The position numbers and the translations under genes are program-made. DNA of 64,000 bases, taken from Haemaphysalis longicornis (Eukaryota > Arthropoda > Arachnida > Ixodida > Ixodidae). The notes under the pieces were generated by a model. It ran no database searches, was not told the DNA's origin, and saw only the letters and a program-made list of their open reading frames with translations. How positions within the stretch are numbered: the first letter of the stretch is position 1; every line of letters begins with the position of its first letter. Positions 41,530 through 53,560 of this stretch are shown in pieces. Location: the NCBI GenBank assembly GCA_013339765.2, contig CM023449.1, forward strand, positions 17,095,130 through 17,159,129, given 5' to 3'.

Positions 41530-44500
41530 GTTTGCTTTTCCTTTTACAAAGGTGACACATCGGGGCAGCCAGCTCACGACGAGAGGTTCCACGTTTACAA
41601 GCAGAAAAACGTTGAAACAAAACGGGCAAGTTGGCCAAGTTTGATAATGAAAAGATCGTTACGATTATGTGCTGTGGGATTCCCTTTCTGTTTGCTAATA
41701 TTCTCGCGAACAACATTCCCAATGCAATTCCGCCATTCCATTTACCCACTCCGGTAGAACAATTGCATGGCCGTTTGTATTAAACCTGTTCTGCTCAGAA
41801 GCAATGACACCGACGCGCAGAAAAAGCTGCCTTTTCCCGACCGTAAGAGTGAATAAACCTGCATGTCACGTACCCGGCAGCATTTGTGGCTCGTTTTCTG
41901 ACATTCCGAACGACAAGTCTAGAACTTCTCATACAGCTATTCTTAATCCAATGTTTGTACCCGTTCACCCTGCGCCACATCCATTCTTCATTTTGACCCA
42001 GCTTGCGATAAAGTGAATGAGTGCTCAAGTTAGAGCGGAATTCCTATCTGCGCAGAGCGAAGGCTTCTTCCACGGCTACAGCTATCAGTGCGCACCGGTG
42101 AAGAGCCTGAGCTTATAATGCGATATCTCCAACTGCCAGAAGCCGGGCGTCGAAAGCAATTACGCAGGAGTGATTAATGAGCTTGTGCCCGAAGAGGCCA
42201 ATCTAGGAAGACGCTGGCCTCCCCTGTATGACAGGGCTATCGCTCCGTTCTACTCACGCCTCCTGTCCGCTTTGCGGGCGTGCGGTTACACCGCTAACGG
42301 GATTGGACGCACTTTGCCGCCATTGTCAGATTTTATACCCCGCTCATCATAAATGTCGATTATGTGCATGTCGACCTCAGCCTGCGAGGTATGTGGTGAT
42401 ATGTTCGAGGTGGTATAATGGTATTTGGGGGGTGAGCCTTAAGGGCTATTACTATATTGCCTTGTTAGAAGTACGGAAGCGCGTATGTAAAGGATTAATG
42501 AATGCCTTAATGTGCCGAATGCAGCTGAAATTCCTCAAGCCCAAGGACGGCTTACCGTGAAAGGATATTGCCGAGCTTTCTAACTGCATTAGGTGCCGGT
42601 GGAGCTTTCCGCCTCATCGATGTTCTTTCAGGTGTAACGCAGAGTATTTTCGCGCAGCTAATACTGAAGGCGTCAGCTTGCCTTGTGCGCAGTTTCAAGT
42701 TTAGCACATTCTTCAGCCAAATTTGAAAGTCGCAGAAACTACCTGGCTTAAACCGATATGCAGTAACTTTTGACAGCGAACCACACAAAAATACTTCACA
42801 GTTCTGGGAAGCCTTTTTACGGTGTTCGCACTCAGATGGACCGGTTGCTCTATGCGGAATCTCAATACAGCAATGGTTTTACTGGTTTCCTGGGTGGTTA
42901 GCCTTTGGAGTAAAAAGGCTGGGGAAGTAACGTCCTCTCCCGCAGTGGTATTCGTTACCTACAATAAGTAGCGCACGTGAAAGTACGCCCGATAGTACGT
43001 TTATCATAACACGTGGTTTACTTTGTAAGATTACAGGACTGCATTACACGATTCGCGACCGCCGATCAAAGCCACCGCCAATAAGCCTGACTGTGCGATT
43101 GTGGTGGTGCCTGCGGTGTCGTCCGATCGTATCACTTGAATGTTGGCACGAGGCTAATCCACTAATGACTATGTTCTGAGCGTTCTCTCTATTCCGTCAT
43201 TGCTGATGTCGCGTAGCCCGAAGAAAATTTTTCAATATACTGGCGTCGTTTTGTTATAACAGCACCTTTCGTGTCTTGAGTAGAGCTGAGTGAGTTACCA
43301 AGGGCTAGTTCTTTCCAATATGACAAGGTTGCATATTATCCTCCCGTCCTTTTTAAGGATGTACCTAGAAGCCAATTTTCACTCCGGATATGCCTCCTGT
43401 AGGGTTGAGGGTGATCATGTACTTTACTCTAGTTGTGCAGTCTCGAGCAGCTGCTCCAGTGCTGTAGTGATTCTCAATTCTCAAAGTATTCGCACTTCGA
43501 TTTCGCATACTTTAACGCCATCGATAATGCAACGAAAAAACAAGCCTGTCTAGCTGGAAAAAAAGCGGGAAGTTTGGTTAGAAAGCTTCAGGAAAGCTTC
43601 GCACTTACGCGCTAGACTTGAATGGCAAAGCTGTTGGAGGTGAGCATTGCTGGACGCATAGTGAAGTTTCAGTATCATTGTTTATTTGGGGAGTTACTAG
43701 TTACGGTGCTAGTAATCGTCGGCACATAGCATCGAAGAGGTTGTCGTCTTCTTCGTGGCGAGGGGTGGATTGAAAGTCATCACCCGCATTGTAGACTTTC
43801 ACCAGCTCGACCGGTGAAGCTAGCACTAAACGCGCAAGGCTTGAACCATAGCGAAGCTGGAGGATTTTTTATTTCGCGATGACTGAAGGACACATCACCA
43901 CGCCTTTGTACGAGTTTGAAATTCTTTATTTGCATGTTCCGTCGTTGCTTTACACTGTGCTAGTAGTAGTCATCGTCATAGGCATCGATATCGTCGTGTT
44001 CCTCAAACCAAGTATTACATGCGCGGTAGCAATCAACGACAGTGCGGAAGCTTTTTTCCCACTAAAGCCACTGCGCCGAGCCGGGGACTGGGCAGTCGCT
44101 TTGAGCCACATGCTGACGAGCGCTCCGCATTTTCTTGGTATTTTTCCCTGCAACACCGAACTTCTGGCTGTTAAAAGGGCGGTTAAATATGGCAAAGAAT
44201 TTCGTCTTTTCTCCTGCAATTCCGGCAAAACGTGTCATTAGACAGCCACCTTTTTATTGCGGGTGTGGTCTCAGCTTCACGCACTCCCTCCGAGGTGTCC
44301 GAATCCGCATGCAACCTTGATTATGTATAGTCAATACATGCAAATATTCATACAAAAGAATCTTACCAGCTCGTAAAACGTTGGCGATGCGGCAAAATTT
44401 ATGGAGTACAACATCCGGAGAAAGACAAAATATGCACAGCATGAGAACCACTCATTTGCGCAATTCAACAGCGAATACAGCTGTCAAGACCCTATTGAGT

Positions 44501-44796
44501 ACTTAATGGCACAGTCTTGATACTTTGCGTTAGCCTCTGCGTTGTTTTGTCCATTGCGCTGCGTTACGCGTGAGGCCTGTTCCTATCCCACTTGAGGGGC
44601 TCTTACGGAGCCCGTGAGTTCCCTTTGAATATCCGTCTCCGGCCTAGAATTCTTTTGGAGACCGCTGCGTTGCATATAGACTTCCGCCATGAATTGTTTT
44701 AGATTACTTTGTTCATTATAAATCCTAGATGACCGTTAGAGGCCCTCAGCATGCTGGCACATCGTAAATCAAGCACGTTTGCGTGCGCAAACGTAG
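41530..44796. other. No gene recognised
   Basis: Readings up to 120 codons (43879-44241, +) include hydrophobic runs but no motif or splice context I trust. No TIR, tandem array or LINE motif seen. Confidence 0.35.
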
Positions 44797-44800
44797 CTAA

Positions 44801-45190
44801 AGGAGTCATGAACCAAAAATGTAACTTCGTTCAAGTTGAAAGCACCAGCGTTTCGTAACTCACTTATATGCGTTTCAGCCAGGACAGACGCATTCTTTAC
44901 AGAAAAGGTGCAATGAGCACCAGAAAACGTAAAAATACTACGAAGCACTGACGCAATATGAGAAAATGTGACGTAATATCAGCCGTCCTGGCAAAAATAG
45001 TTATCAGTTCGTTAACTACACGTTAGAATTCGAGTGGTACTATCGAATGAAACCAGAGGCCCAGTTATGTTTCTCTGCGGTGGCCTAGGTCTGCGGCCGC
45101 CAATTGCAGATGCCGAATGCTGTAAAGTCGTAGAGAAATTCGCCGGAAACTGGCAGGGAAGTCGCCACTGTTCATCTATTTAGGGTTCGC
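44801..45190. other. Possible single end of a TTAA-family element
   Basis: CTAA (44797-44800) then AGGAGTCATGAACCAAAAAT resembles the AGG..TGAA end of the TTAA group. No partner end found. A palindrome ACGTTTGCG-TG-CGCAAACGT precedes it (44776-44795). Confidence 0.3.
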
Positions 45191-45544
45191 CTTTGCAGCG
45201 CCTGCAGGGAGCCAGAGTTACGCGACCCTCTTCCACGCGCGGCGCTGATGACGTCCCTCTGTTAGGGGGGCGCTCCTATCGCTCGATCTGTTCGCACGTG
45301 CCTCGTATGGGCTCCGCCGAGTTTCATGCGCTGAGCCGAAACTTCCAGGCCCATCCAGCTGACTTCAGCATCCAGAGACGTCGGAAGGCGTCAGCACCAC
45401 CCCAAGTATCCTTTTTGGTGGTTCCCTACACCTCTCGTGCCCAAATTGCCGATCGACCGAAGACCACGCCAGGGTTAGGCTTAACGCCTAGGCGTAGCCC
45501 GACCTTGCCTCGCCCTCGCCGAGCCTCAGCGAAGCGCTGCCTAC
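45191..45544 (+). other. Probable 5' UTR of the I-like LINE
   Basis: GC-rich DNA directly ahead of ORF1. A 125-codon reading here is not recognised. Confidence 0.35.
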
Positions 45545-46889
45545 ATGGATGCAATCGCCGTCGATGGTGAGTGAGCCCATCAACCCGGAAGAACTCCATC
45601 ACGAGGATTCAAAGACTGTGTGCACCAGACAACGAAGTCTTCGAGAACCTGCAAAGAATTTAACGTGGAAAATCGCCGCTTGCAGACGCCGCCACGCCGT
45701 GGCCCTCCGGCTGCGCCGATGCTGCCCAGCGACATCAAAATAGTGCTCCGACACCGGGGAGGACTCGATCTTCGCAAAGTTAGGCCAGCAGCACTAGCGG
45801 ATACGGTGCTTCAAGCAGCCCAGATAGCCCCAAACCCTCAAGATCAGCTACGTATTTGACCTACACCGAACTATGTAATCGTCAGCACTCCCTCAGAAGA
45901 ACGATCTCAATGCTACGCCGACATCAAAGCCATTCAGATAGGCGGCAATACCTTCATGATTGCTGCGGATGTGGCAGCTCCTTCGAACACTACGGAAGGG
46001 ATAATTTTCATTGTACCCGAAACCGATGCCCCTGAAGAAATCCAAAGCAGTATTTTCAGCTACAACCCAGTACTCCCCATTTTGGTCGTGAAGAGACTCT
46101 AGACATCGAATATGGCACAAAATCTATTTAATGGAAACCGAGTCCCTAATTGGGTCCGGTACAGATAGACGACCTACCGCTGCAAGCCATATCGACGTAT
46201 AAACTGAAGCATGCCTCCCCTGCTGTCAAGTAGGTCACAGACAGGACGTTTGTCCAAATCAGAAACCCTCTAGCCGCTGCAGTATCTTCGGAACATCGAA
46301 TCCCACCGAAGACCACACGTGCACCCCAAACTGCATTGTGTGCGAAGGAAACCACCCGACAGGAACGACAGACTGCCCGTAACGTTTTCAACCAGGCCGA
46401 CGCATAACATATGCTCAAGTGCTCAAGTACTCTCCTTCAAACCCCTCATCAAACAGCGCCAGCCAACCCTCATATGACAACGGCACCAAAAGGACGATGA
46501 ATAACCAAGCAAGCACCACCCAACGAACAGCAAGCGGACCTAACGGTGACCCGAAGGTGAGCCACACAGTTGCTTCTTTCCACTGCTCAGCCCTCAAAGT
46601 AACATCCCCCCTCTCCCCCCACCACACCACCAGCAGCAGCCGCGATCCCCCTGAGTTCCTCCAAGAACTTAAGGCTATGCTCCAAGAAATACAGGTGCTC
46701 CGCGCAGAAAATCAAGCTCTAAAATATGAAATAACAACTCTTTAAGCTACAAACGAACAACCAAACGAATAACAAGACGCACAAATGGACACAGATCTCC
46801 TTCCCGCGCAAAAACACAAAGCGGCGGTTCCACTCCCTAACGAACCCGAACCGTCACTTGACCATCGAATTACGATCGTTGAGAAGAGC
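45545..46889 (+). pseudogene. I-like LINE ORF1 (Gag-like), first part
   Basis: Opens MDAIAVDGE, stops early, and is readable in pieces: DIKIVLRHRGGLDLRKVRPA then ALADTVLQAAQI..DQLRI, VIVSTPSEERS, and CCHC knuckles CLPCCQVGHRQDVC and CIVCEGNHPTGTTDC near 46205-46380. A Ser/Thr/Pro-rich stretch and a coiled-coil-like end (FLQELKAMLQEIQVLRAENQ) follow. This is the nucleic-acid-binding protein of an I/Jockey-type LINE. At least four frame breaks. It continues beyond the TTAA element at 49464. Confidence 0.85.
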
Positions 46890-46893
46890 TTAA

Positions 46894-49459
46894 AGGGAAG
46901 GTGAAGCGGTTTTAGAATTTAAAGAAAACTTGACTAGCAGCAGTACACATTGAAGAGTTCCCGTGTACGAAATATTTTCGCAATACTGCAACAGAAGCGG
47001 CGCAATGCGCAACAAAAGTGGCCCGATGCCCCGCCCCCATCTTCGCCGCCCAATGCCGGAAGACCGAAGAGCGCGGGCGAAACCGGCTGAGAAACGTCAT
47101 ACCTGGACTTCCGGCCGGAGTCGGCCGCCTCTGGCCACGATCTTTTCGCCGTGTTTCCTTGTGAATGATACTTGTTGTTGTTGTGGTTGATAGCACTTAT
47201 TTGTACAATTTTCGTGTTCAAAAAGTATGCACGAACGTCAAACGAGGCATACGTTACCATGCCGTATTCCTAAGCAGGATAATGCCACGCAGGGATGTTT
47301 GATAACATACGGAAGCGACAACCGAGATGGCTGTGCTTGATGACAGAGAATACACAACCCTACTTGAGACACATCGCAAAACGATCCAATGCGTTTTTCT
47401 TATTTTCTCTTCTTCCTTTTCTTTTTTGATGCGCCGGAAGTGAATTGTTCCCCATTAGATGCTAGATGTAGGAAGTATGTGAATACTTTGGCCCGGTATG
47501 TTTCGTTCAGTTTCAGAAACAAAGTCACATTTGTTCAGGAAATACCTGTTTCTTAAACGCGTCGGTTTTCTTTCCCTATGGGCCTAAAACAGTGTTCAAA
47601 AACCCAATTTCTGGCGAAAATAAAACAAGGGGCCAATGCTGATAGAAGTTTCCTCCCGGCTAAGAGGTAAAATGTATTCCTACAAAGTAACAGAACCAAG
47701 ACCACCACATTACTTATTTTGCAAGAGTACATGCCACGATAAGGTAATGTTTGTCTGGAATGAAAAAAAAACACCACTCCGAACCACCACCGTGCCATAA
47801 TTTGTTTTGACTGCGGGGGCCTAATTATTTGCCCAAGATTCCGTGTGCCTGCATATTATAACCTGGCAAGCACTTGTTGCTGCTGAACCTCAACTGTGCT
47901 CCAGTGATAGTCATCGATATATATAACGATGATACTGAAAAAATAGTAGCGAAGAGTAAATATACGGCCTTTGTCCGACTAGCGCGGTAAATGCTTAAAT
48001 ATAGAAATGCTGTAACAGGCCAACGATGTATGATCACAAACGTTTGGTGATTGTTACCTAAAGTAACGCAACTACAACGTAACTGCCTTGTCAGACTGGT
48101 CTGTTAATTTTAACGAGCTGGCCGTAATATTGTAGCAGAATGCGCAACGCACACGCAAAAATCAAGCCCTACTAGAGCCGATAATGCTGCGGAGGCCCCA
48201 GTATGCTACAGTGTTTTCAGAATAAATGCATGTCAAGTAGTAAGACGCCACTCATCAAAGTGCAGCTAGCGATCGGGGAGGCGCCTTAGCGCCGCTGCCC
48301 AAATGGCGCTCGCGTGCGCGCGCGCGCGTGTGGGTCGGTGTATGGGGATGAGTAACGGGCTGGGGTGCGCGGCAACGAACAAATGAAATTCGGAAGCAGA
48401 GTCCGCTTGCTGGTTTATGCGTGTACCGGCAACATATGTCTCGCATATACCTTTACAGCGCATGAACGCTATTTTTTCGTGCAGTGCACGTACAGTCTTT
48501 GTCAAAATTTTGTGGGCCACGGGAACTGTGGCAGGAGCAGGCGCGCGGCCATGCAGGGGCGCTGCGCTTGCCACTGTTGGCTGGTTGCGCGGCTAAAGAG
48601 AGTGAGGGGAACTTTCACACTTCCCTTCGTAGTACATGGCTGGCGCGATAAGTGCAGCGGGGCCGGCTTCTCAGAGCTGGAGCACTTCGCTTCAGCGCAC
48701 ATACTTTGCGCAGCACTTGTCGCGCCGGACACACTACAAAAGCAAGAGCAAAACTTCCCGTCGCTCTCTTTAGCCGCGCAACCAGCCGACAGTGGCAAGC
48801 GCAGCGCCCCTGCACGGCCGCGCGCCTGCTCCGGCCACGGTCACCGTGGCCCACAAAATTTTGACAAAGACTGTACGTGCTTTTCGCTGGTAGATTGTTT
48901 ATAAAACGGCGCTTAATCTTCGGCATAAATGGTTTCGTATATAGTAACAAACAGTTCAGGCAGTACCTAATATTAACATAAAGAATATAAACCACCGATG
49001 CTGGTTGCCTAATTCAGAAATATTTTGACGGAACCCTTTAGCCGACGCCACAGTCACTGCTTTGGGGTTCTCGGTCGTTTAAAGCAAATTTAAGCTCCAA
49101 GATAAGTGAACCAACAGCACGGGAAGTTGGAAAATAAACTTGCAGCCATGTGAGAACATTAAACTGCAAGCTAAATTGCCGAAAAGGCAAGCGCCGCTGC
49201 CGTACGATCGTTCCCAATGCTTCCGACAACCAGCGCGGCCGAAGGGTGTCCTCCTTTGACGTCATGACGGGCGCAACCAATCAGGTGCGTCAAAAGACGA
49301 AAAGCGCGCGTATTTCAAACGGGACCGCGTGTTTTGCAAGATAAATGCCGGTTGGACTCATGTACGATAAAATTCAACGTTACATTCGGAGTCAGCGCGC
49401 AAGAAACTATATAAACGTGCCTCCGACTCAATTTTTTTGGAAAGCGCTTCAGCTTCCCT
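46894..49459. mobile_element. TTAA-family TIR element, 2566 bp, inside LINE ORF1
   Basis: Flanked by TTAA (46890-46893, 49460-49463). Ends AGGGAAGGTGAAGCGG and, complemented, AGGGAAGCTGAAGCGC. Removing it restores the ORF1 reading VEKSL..SNIRKTFHG across a single TTAA. It includes the large foldback at 48486-48880. No transposase motif seen in any frame. Confidence 0.85.
48486..48880. repeat. 395-bp foldback (long inverted repeat)
   Basis: Left arm from GCACGTACAGTCTTTGTCAA (48486) and right arm ending in its complement at 48880. Arms of about 140-190 bp match at roughly nine bases in ten, for example GCAGGGGCGCTGCGCTTGCC and GGCTGGTTGCGCGGCTAAAG are present in both. It may be a nested foldback element. 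Confidence 0.9.
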
Positions 49460-49463
49460 TTAA

Positions 49464-49646
49464 GCAACATCCGCAAAACATTTCACGGGCAGAAGTTAGA
49501 ATTTCAATCAACATGGAGCAACTTTAGTGCCAGCCTTGAGGCATTCCGAAATGAACTACACGAAGGCATTAAACGAGTACTCGAAACAATCCAACCAATA
49601 ATGGGTCAAGATCAAATGCCATTCTCTGCTCTTAATGGCCAACCCT
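49464..49646 (+). pseudogene. I-like LINE ORF1, C-terminal part
   Basis: Reads SNIRKTFHGQKLEFQSTWSN, SLEAFRNELHEGIKRVLETI, MPFSALNGQP, stop at 49644-49646. The alpha-helical pattern continues the coiled coil of the first part. The frame is intact here. Confidence 0.8.
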
Positions 49647-51350
49647 AAAGAGAGTATAACGCTATTGCAATGGAATTGCCGAGGATACTCTGAAAAAAGC
49701 AGAGCCTACAGTTACTCATCCAAGCTGAGCGATTCCCGCCCCAAATTACAACGCTACGCTTAAAAGAATCAAACAAAATACCCACATTGAAATACACTTT
49801 ATACGCGGATGATATCACGTTGTGGATACATGGAGGCAGCGACGCTCACATAGAACACACCCTTCAAGAAGGAGTAGAGCCAGTCTCAAAAGCTGCAAAC
49901 GAAGCAGGACTAACCTGCTCACTTTGCAAGTCAGAACTACTCCTGCTCCCACCCAAAATAAAGAAAGAGAAGACACCTCCACAGATTTTACTCCACATTC
50001 AGCAATATCAGATACCTATAGTTAAAACAATAAGATTACTAGGATTGCACATACAAGCGAATCGTTCAAACACAATACACATTAAGAATCTCTCAACACA
50101 TGTAAACCCAATATGCCTCATGAAAAGAATCACCAATAGAAGAGCAGGACTTAAGAAACCAGACCGAATTCACCTGATTCAAGCATTTGTAATCAGCCGA
50201 ATTACCTACTCCATCCCCTACCTTCATCAAAGCATCCAAGAAATGAAATAAATAAATGCACTAATTAGAAAAGCATACAAAGCAGCATTACGAATAGCAT
50301 TAAGTACATCTAACGCTAGACTCTATAAGCAAGGCATACACAACAATTGCGAGGAATTAATAGAAGCACACTTAACTAATCAATCAGTCTGTCTCACCAA
50401 AACTCCCCCAGGTCGACATATACTAAAACAACTCAGAATCAACCCCCCAGCAATAATAGCTGAGAGAGCCCATTCCTTAGAAATAAGAGACAACCTTAAC
50501 ACAAAATCACTGCCGAAGCACATGCATCCACCACATCACCAATACAGAAAAGAACTTAGGGCACGACATCTACAAAAAAGATACCCTCCAGGTCAAAACA
50601 GCCTCTTCGTGGATGCCGCCGAATACCGACATAAAACAGCATTCGCCATTGTTGTAACGAACGGCACAGACGAACCACAAGTGCACGCAATAACCATCCG
50701 CACAAAAAAACCCGGCAGACGCGAAAAAGGCAGCAATAGCCGTAGCACTGACGCAGCGCCGCACGCCCCCCACAATTATCTGATTCCAAAACCGCCATTC
50801 AAAATTTTGCCCAGGGCAACATTTCATCCCTGGCACTCGAAATTCTTCAGAAGAATCGCCCCCTCAACCCAGTAGGCATACTCAGGACACCGGCCCACGC
50901 GGGACAGGAAGGGAATGAAACCAAACACTCTCAGGCTCAAGATCTCACCTACGAGCTGGAGAGGCGCCTGACTTACCCCACGGGGCAAGGTCATCCAGAG
51001 ACAGTCAACTTAACTACACCGATATTACGGAACATTACCGCCTCTGCTGCCGAAAGCTATCATTCCCGCACCCGGGACTCACAGCAGCCCAAGAGCAAGA
51101 CTGGAGACTAATACAAACACATACTCACATCCAACCCGGATGCACCAAATCCACCCAGCACAAGTCCCATCCCCGAACTGCACCCTCTACACAGCCCCAG
51201 CCACCCTACCCCACATTCTGTGGGCCTGCCCCCAAAATCCCTATCCCCGAATCAGTGGAGAGAAGCACCGGCATCCCACAACAGGGAAGTACAGACCTCC
51301 CTGGCCGCAAGGGCCGCCTTGGTCGTCGTTGGGCTGATACCAACGACCAC
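49647..51350 (+). pseudogene. I-like LINE ORF2 with internal deletion
   Basis: The endonuclease start ITLLQWNCRGY (about 49660) continues in a shifted frame (QAERFPPQITTLRLKESNKI) and jumps near 49783 straight to the RT catalytic block KYTLYADDITLWIHG. Most of the endonuclease and the RT fingers are therefore missing. RT thumb text runs to a stop near 50250. RNase H follows from 50600 (SLFVDAAEYRHKTAFAIVV, then PAHAGQEGNETKHSQAQDL). The C-terminal knuckle CTLYTAPATLPHILWACPQN lies near 51180. The 3' end is AATAAAGTTTTTTCTCTCTC, ending about 51410. Confidence 0.85.
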
Positions 51351-51410
51351 CAACTTCTCGCGTTAAAGACAAGCTCAGTTTAATAAAGTTTTTTCTCTCT
51401 CCCTCCATTA

Positions 51411-53335
51411 AACTGACGCCGCTAAGGCTGCCGGCGTTGGCGGCGCTCAGCTCCTCTGCGGTGGCATAACCTTCCCAAGCCACAGCTGAAACAAGGATTG
51501 AGGACGGTTGGGGTCCTAGCGGGCGGTTACACCACTGCTCTTCCGAAGTTTCAAAAGAAAGCAAAATACCGGTCGCCGTGCAATAACAGTGTCAACGGTA
51601 CACCCACACAAAAAAAGATTAGCCACGTTTCTGACATGCACATGCACAATAAAAAGGATATCAAGGTAGAAAGGTTTGCTTTTGTTATATATACTTAACG
51701 GACTTTGCGTCAGCCCATTTACCTGCCCCGCGCCCAACACTGGGTCGACCAGTGTCCAGAGCGGTAAATTTCAGCGCATCTCGGTGGTCTGACGTAACAG
51801 GGGAAAGGTTTTTGTTTATTGGCACGTCGCAAGCCGTTTCACACGGAATGACAGGAAGTTTTTGCTTTTGCTGCCGTGAAACCAGGACTAAAGGCCGCGG
51901 GCTAAGGAGGCGATATTGTGTGTGTGTGTTGCGAGGGGGGCGACCAACAAGCTTGCGTTGCGAGAAATAGATTTTTCCCTGCTCATGCGACGCTTGCAGC
52001 GTAAACAGCCCGAGGCGTGCAATCTTTAGCTTCAAGGCGGCCTCAGATGCCTAAGAAAAAACTCCGGGGTGGGGGAAGGGGGGGGGGGGCAGGGGAGGCA
52101 TGACTTTTAAAGCGTGCCCGACGGTTTCTTCCGACATCTCAGCCTAGGGAAAGGCAGGCATCCAACCACACGCAGTGTTGTGCGCACAGGTCGATGTTGC
52201 GAGTTCGGTAGCATTTATTGAAAGCGACGACAGTACAGGAAAATTGATGGAAACTGCCTTTTTCCTTACACCGCATTCTTTCACTTCGCGTGCTGTCGTA
52301 TCGATTGGCATCCACCATCAGCATAAACTATCACTGTTACTGACGCCGCCGTACGCAAAAAATTAACCAAAAAGCTGATTGCAAGCCCAAAGCGCTATCG
52401 CCAGTCTCAGAAACAAAACAGAAAACGCAGAAAACAGAAAACGCAAAAATGCTTGCTAGAGTTTGCACGCAGTGCGCGCAAGACTGTAGACGCGTCAGCG
52501 TTTTTCCCGGAAGAAGGACTCTCAAAAACTTACTAACGGATAACATTGTGAGCAAAAACACAAAAAAAAAACACCGAGTGCAATGATTTTTGCGAATATT
52601 TGATTGCCGTAAAATAATTTCAACTCTCTGAAGGAAATGCTCTCAATTTAAGGGACTTCAGTAGCCCCCAACGCAAGCGGGGAAACCTAGCCTCTTTTTT
52701 ATAACGCGGACGTGCGGGCTCAGTTTCAAGCTACTCCGGCTATTCGGCAAATATTTTCAGTGGTATTCATTACTTTCCTCCGGACAAGAAAGCCTCGGGA
52801 AGTTTATTATGCAGCATTAAAAACGCCCGAGTTAAGCGATTTTAGCTGCCGTTGTATTAATGTCTGGCTGCCGACAAAGTTAGCGAGTTTCCCTAAAAGC
52901 TCGCTTGGACAGTTAACCTTGAGGAAAGAACCTTGCTTTGTGAAATCTCAGAGAACCAACGTCGGAAAAATTTTGCCTGGTGCGCAATTGAAAGAAAGAT
53001 CCTGGAGACGATTCAGTAGAGGCGCCAGGGCTTTCATATTTTCCTATGAGCGCTTATATTGTTCCTACAGGTACGTATTCCTGGAATTTCTTTGCGTAAA
53101 TTACTGAGGACGATTTTAACTAAACTCGTGTGCAGTCCAACATTGCTACAGCTGGCTTTCTACAATGGCTGCTGCAATGAAGTCCACTGATAAAAAATTC
53201 AGTTCATACGCGTTCTGTGACATCGTACGCTGAGCGACACTGAATTTATCAGCACAATACTGAACGGCATCACTCAGCGAGAAGGGACGTTCACGCATTA
53301 TTTCATCCCAAAATAAGTTCAGGTGCCCCTGTAGC
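51411..53335. other. No gene recognised
   Basis: Contains a G-rich run (52063-52095, with up to 14 consecutive G) able to form quadruplex DNA. A 131-codon + reading (52712-53107) has no motif. Confidence 0.35.
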
Positions 53336-53560
53336 TTTCCTAATGCGTAATATTTTTTCGCCGAGTACCCCGCAGCACCAACCGTGTAACCCCTGCAGCG
53401 TAGAGAATTGAATATTTGGCAATGTTAATCATTTATTTGGCACAAAAATGTAAATGGAGATAATTGGTCGAAGAAAATTTTAAAATCAATAAATAAAAAA
53501 TAGAAAACTGGCAAATTCCAAAATGAACTAACGAAAGCAAAGTTGTCTCTTACACGATCC
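53336..53560 (+). repeat. Single diverged unit related to the 155-bp array
   Basis: TAATGCGTAATATTTTTTCG, CCGAGTACCCC, CCGTGTAACCCCTGCA, AATGGAGATAATTGGTCG and GAAAATTTTAAAA follow the same order as 29878-30090. The hairpin partner is decayed (ATATT for GCATT). Confidence 0.65.

Noticed and set aside
52063..52095. G-quadruplex regulatory site
   Set aside because: The G-run is real, but no nearby gene or promoter gives it a role; kept only as a note on low-complexity DNA.
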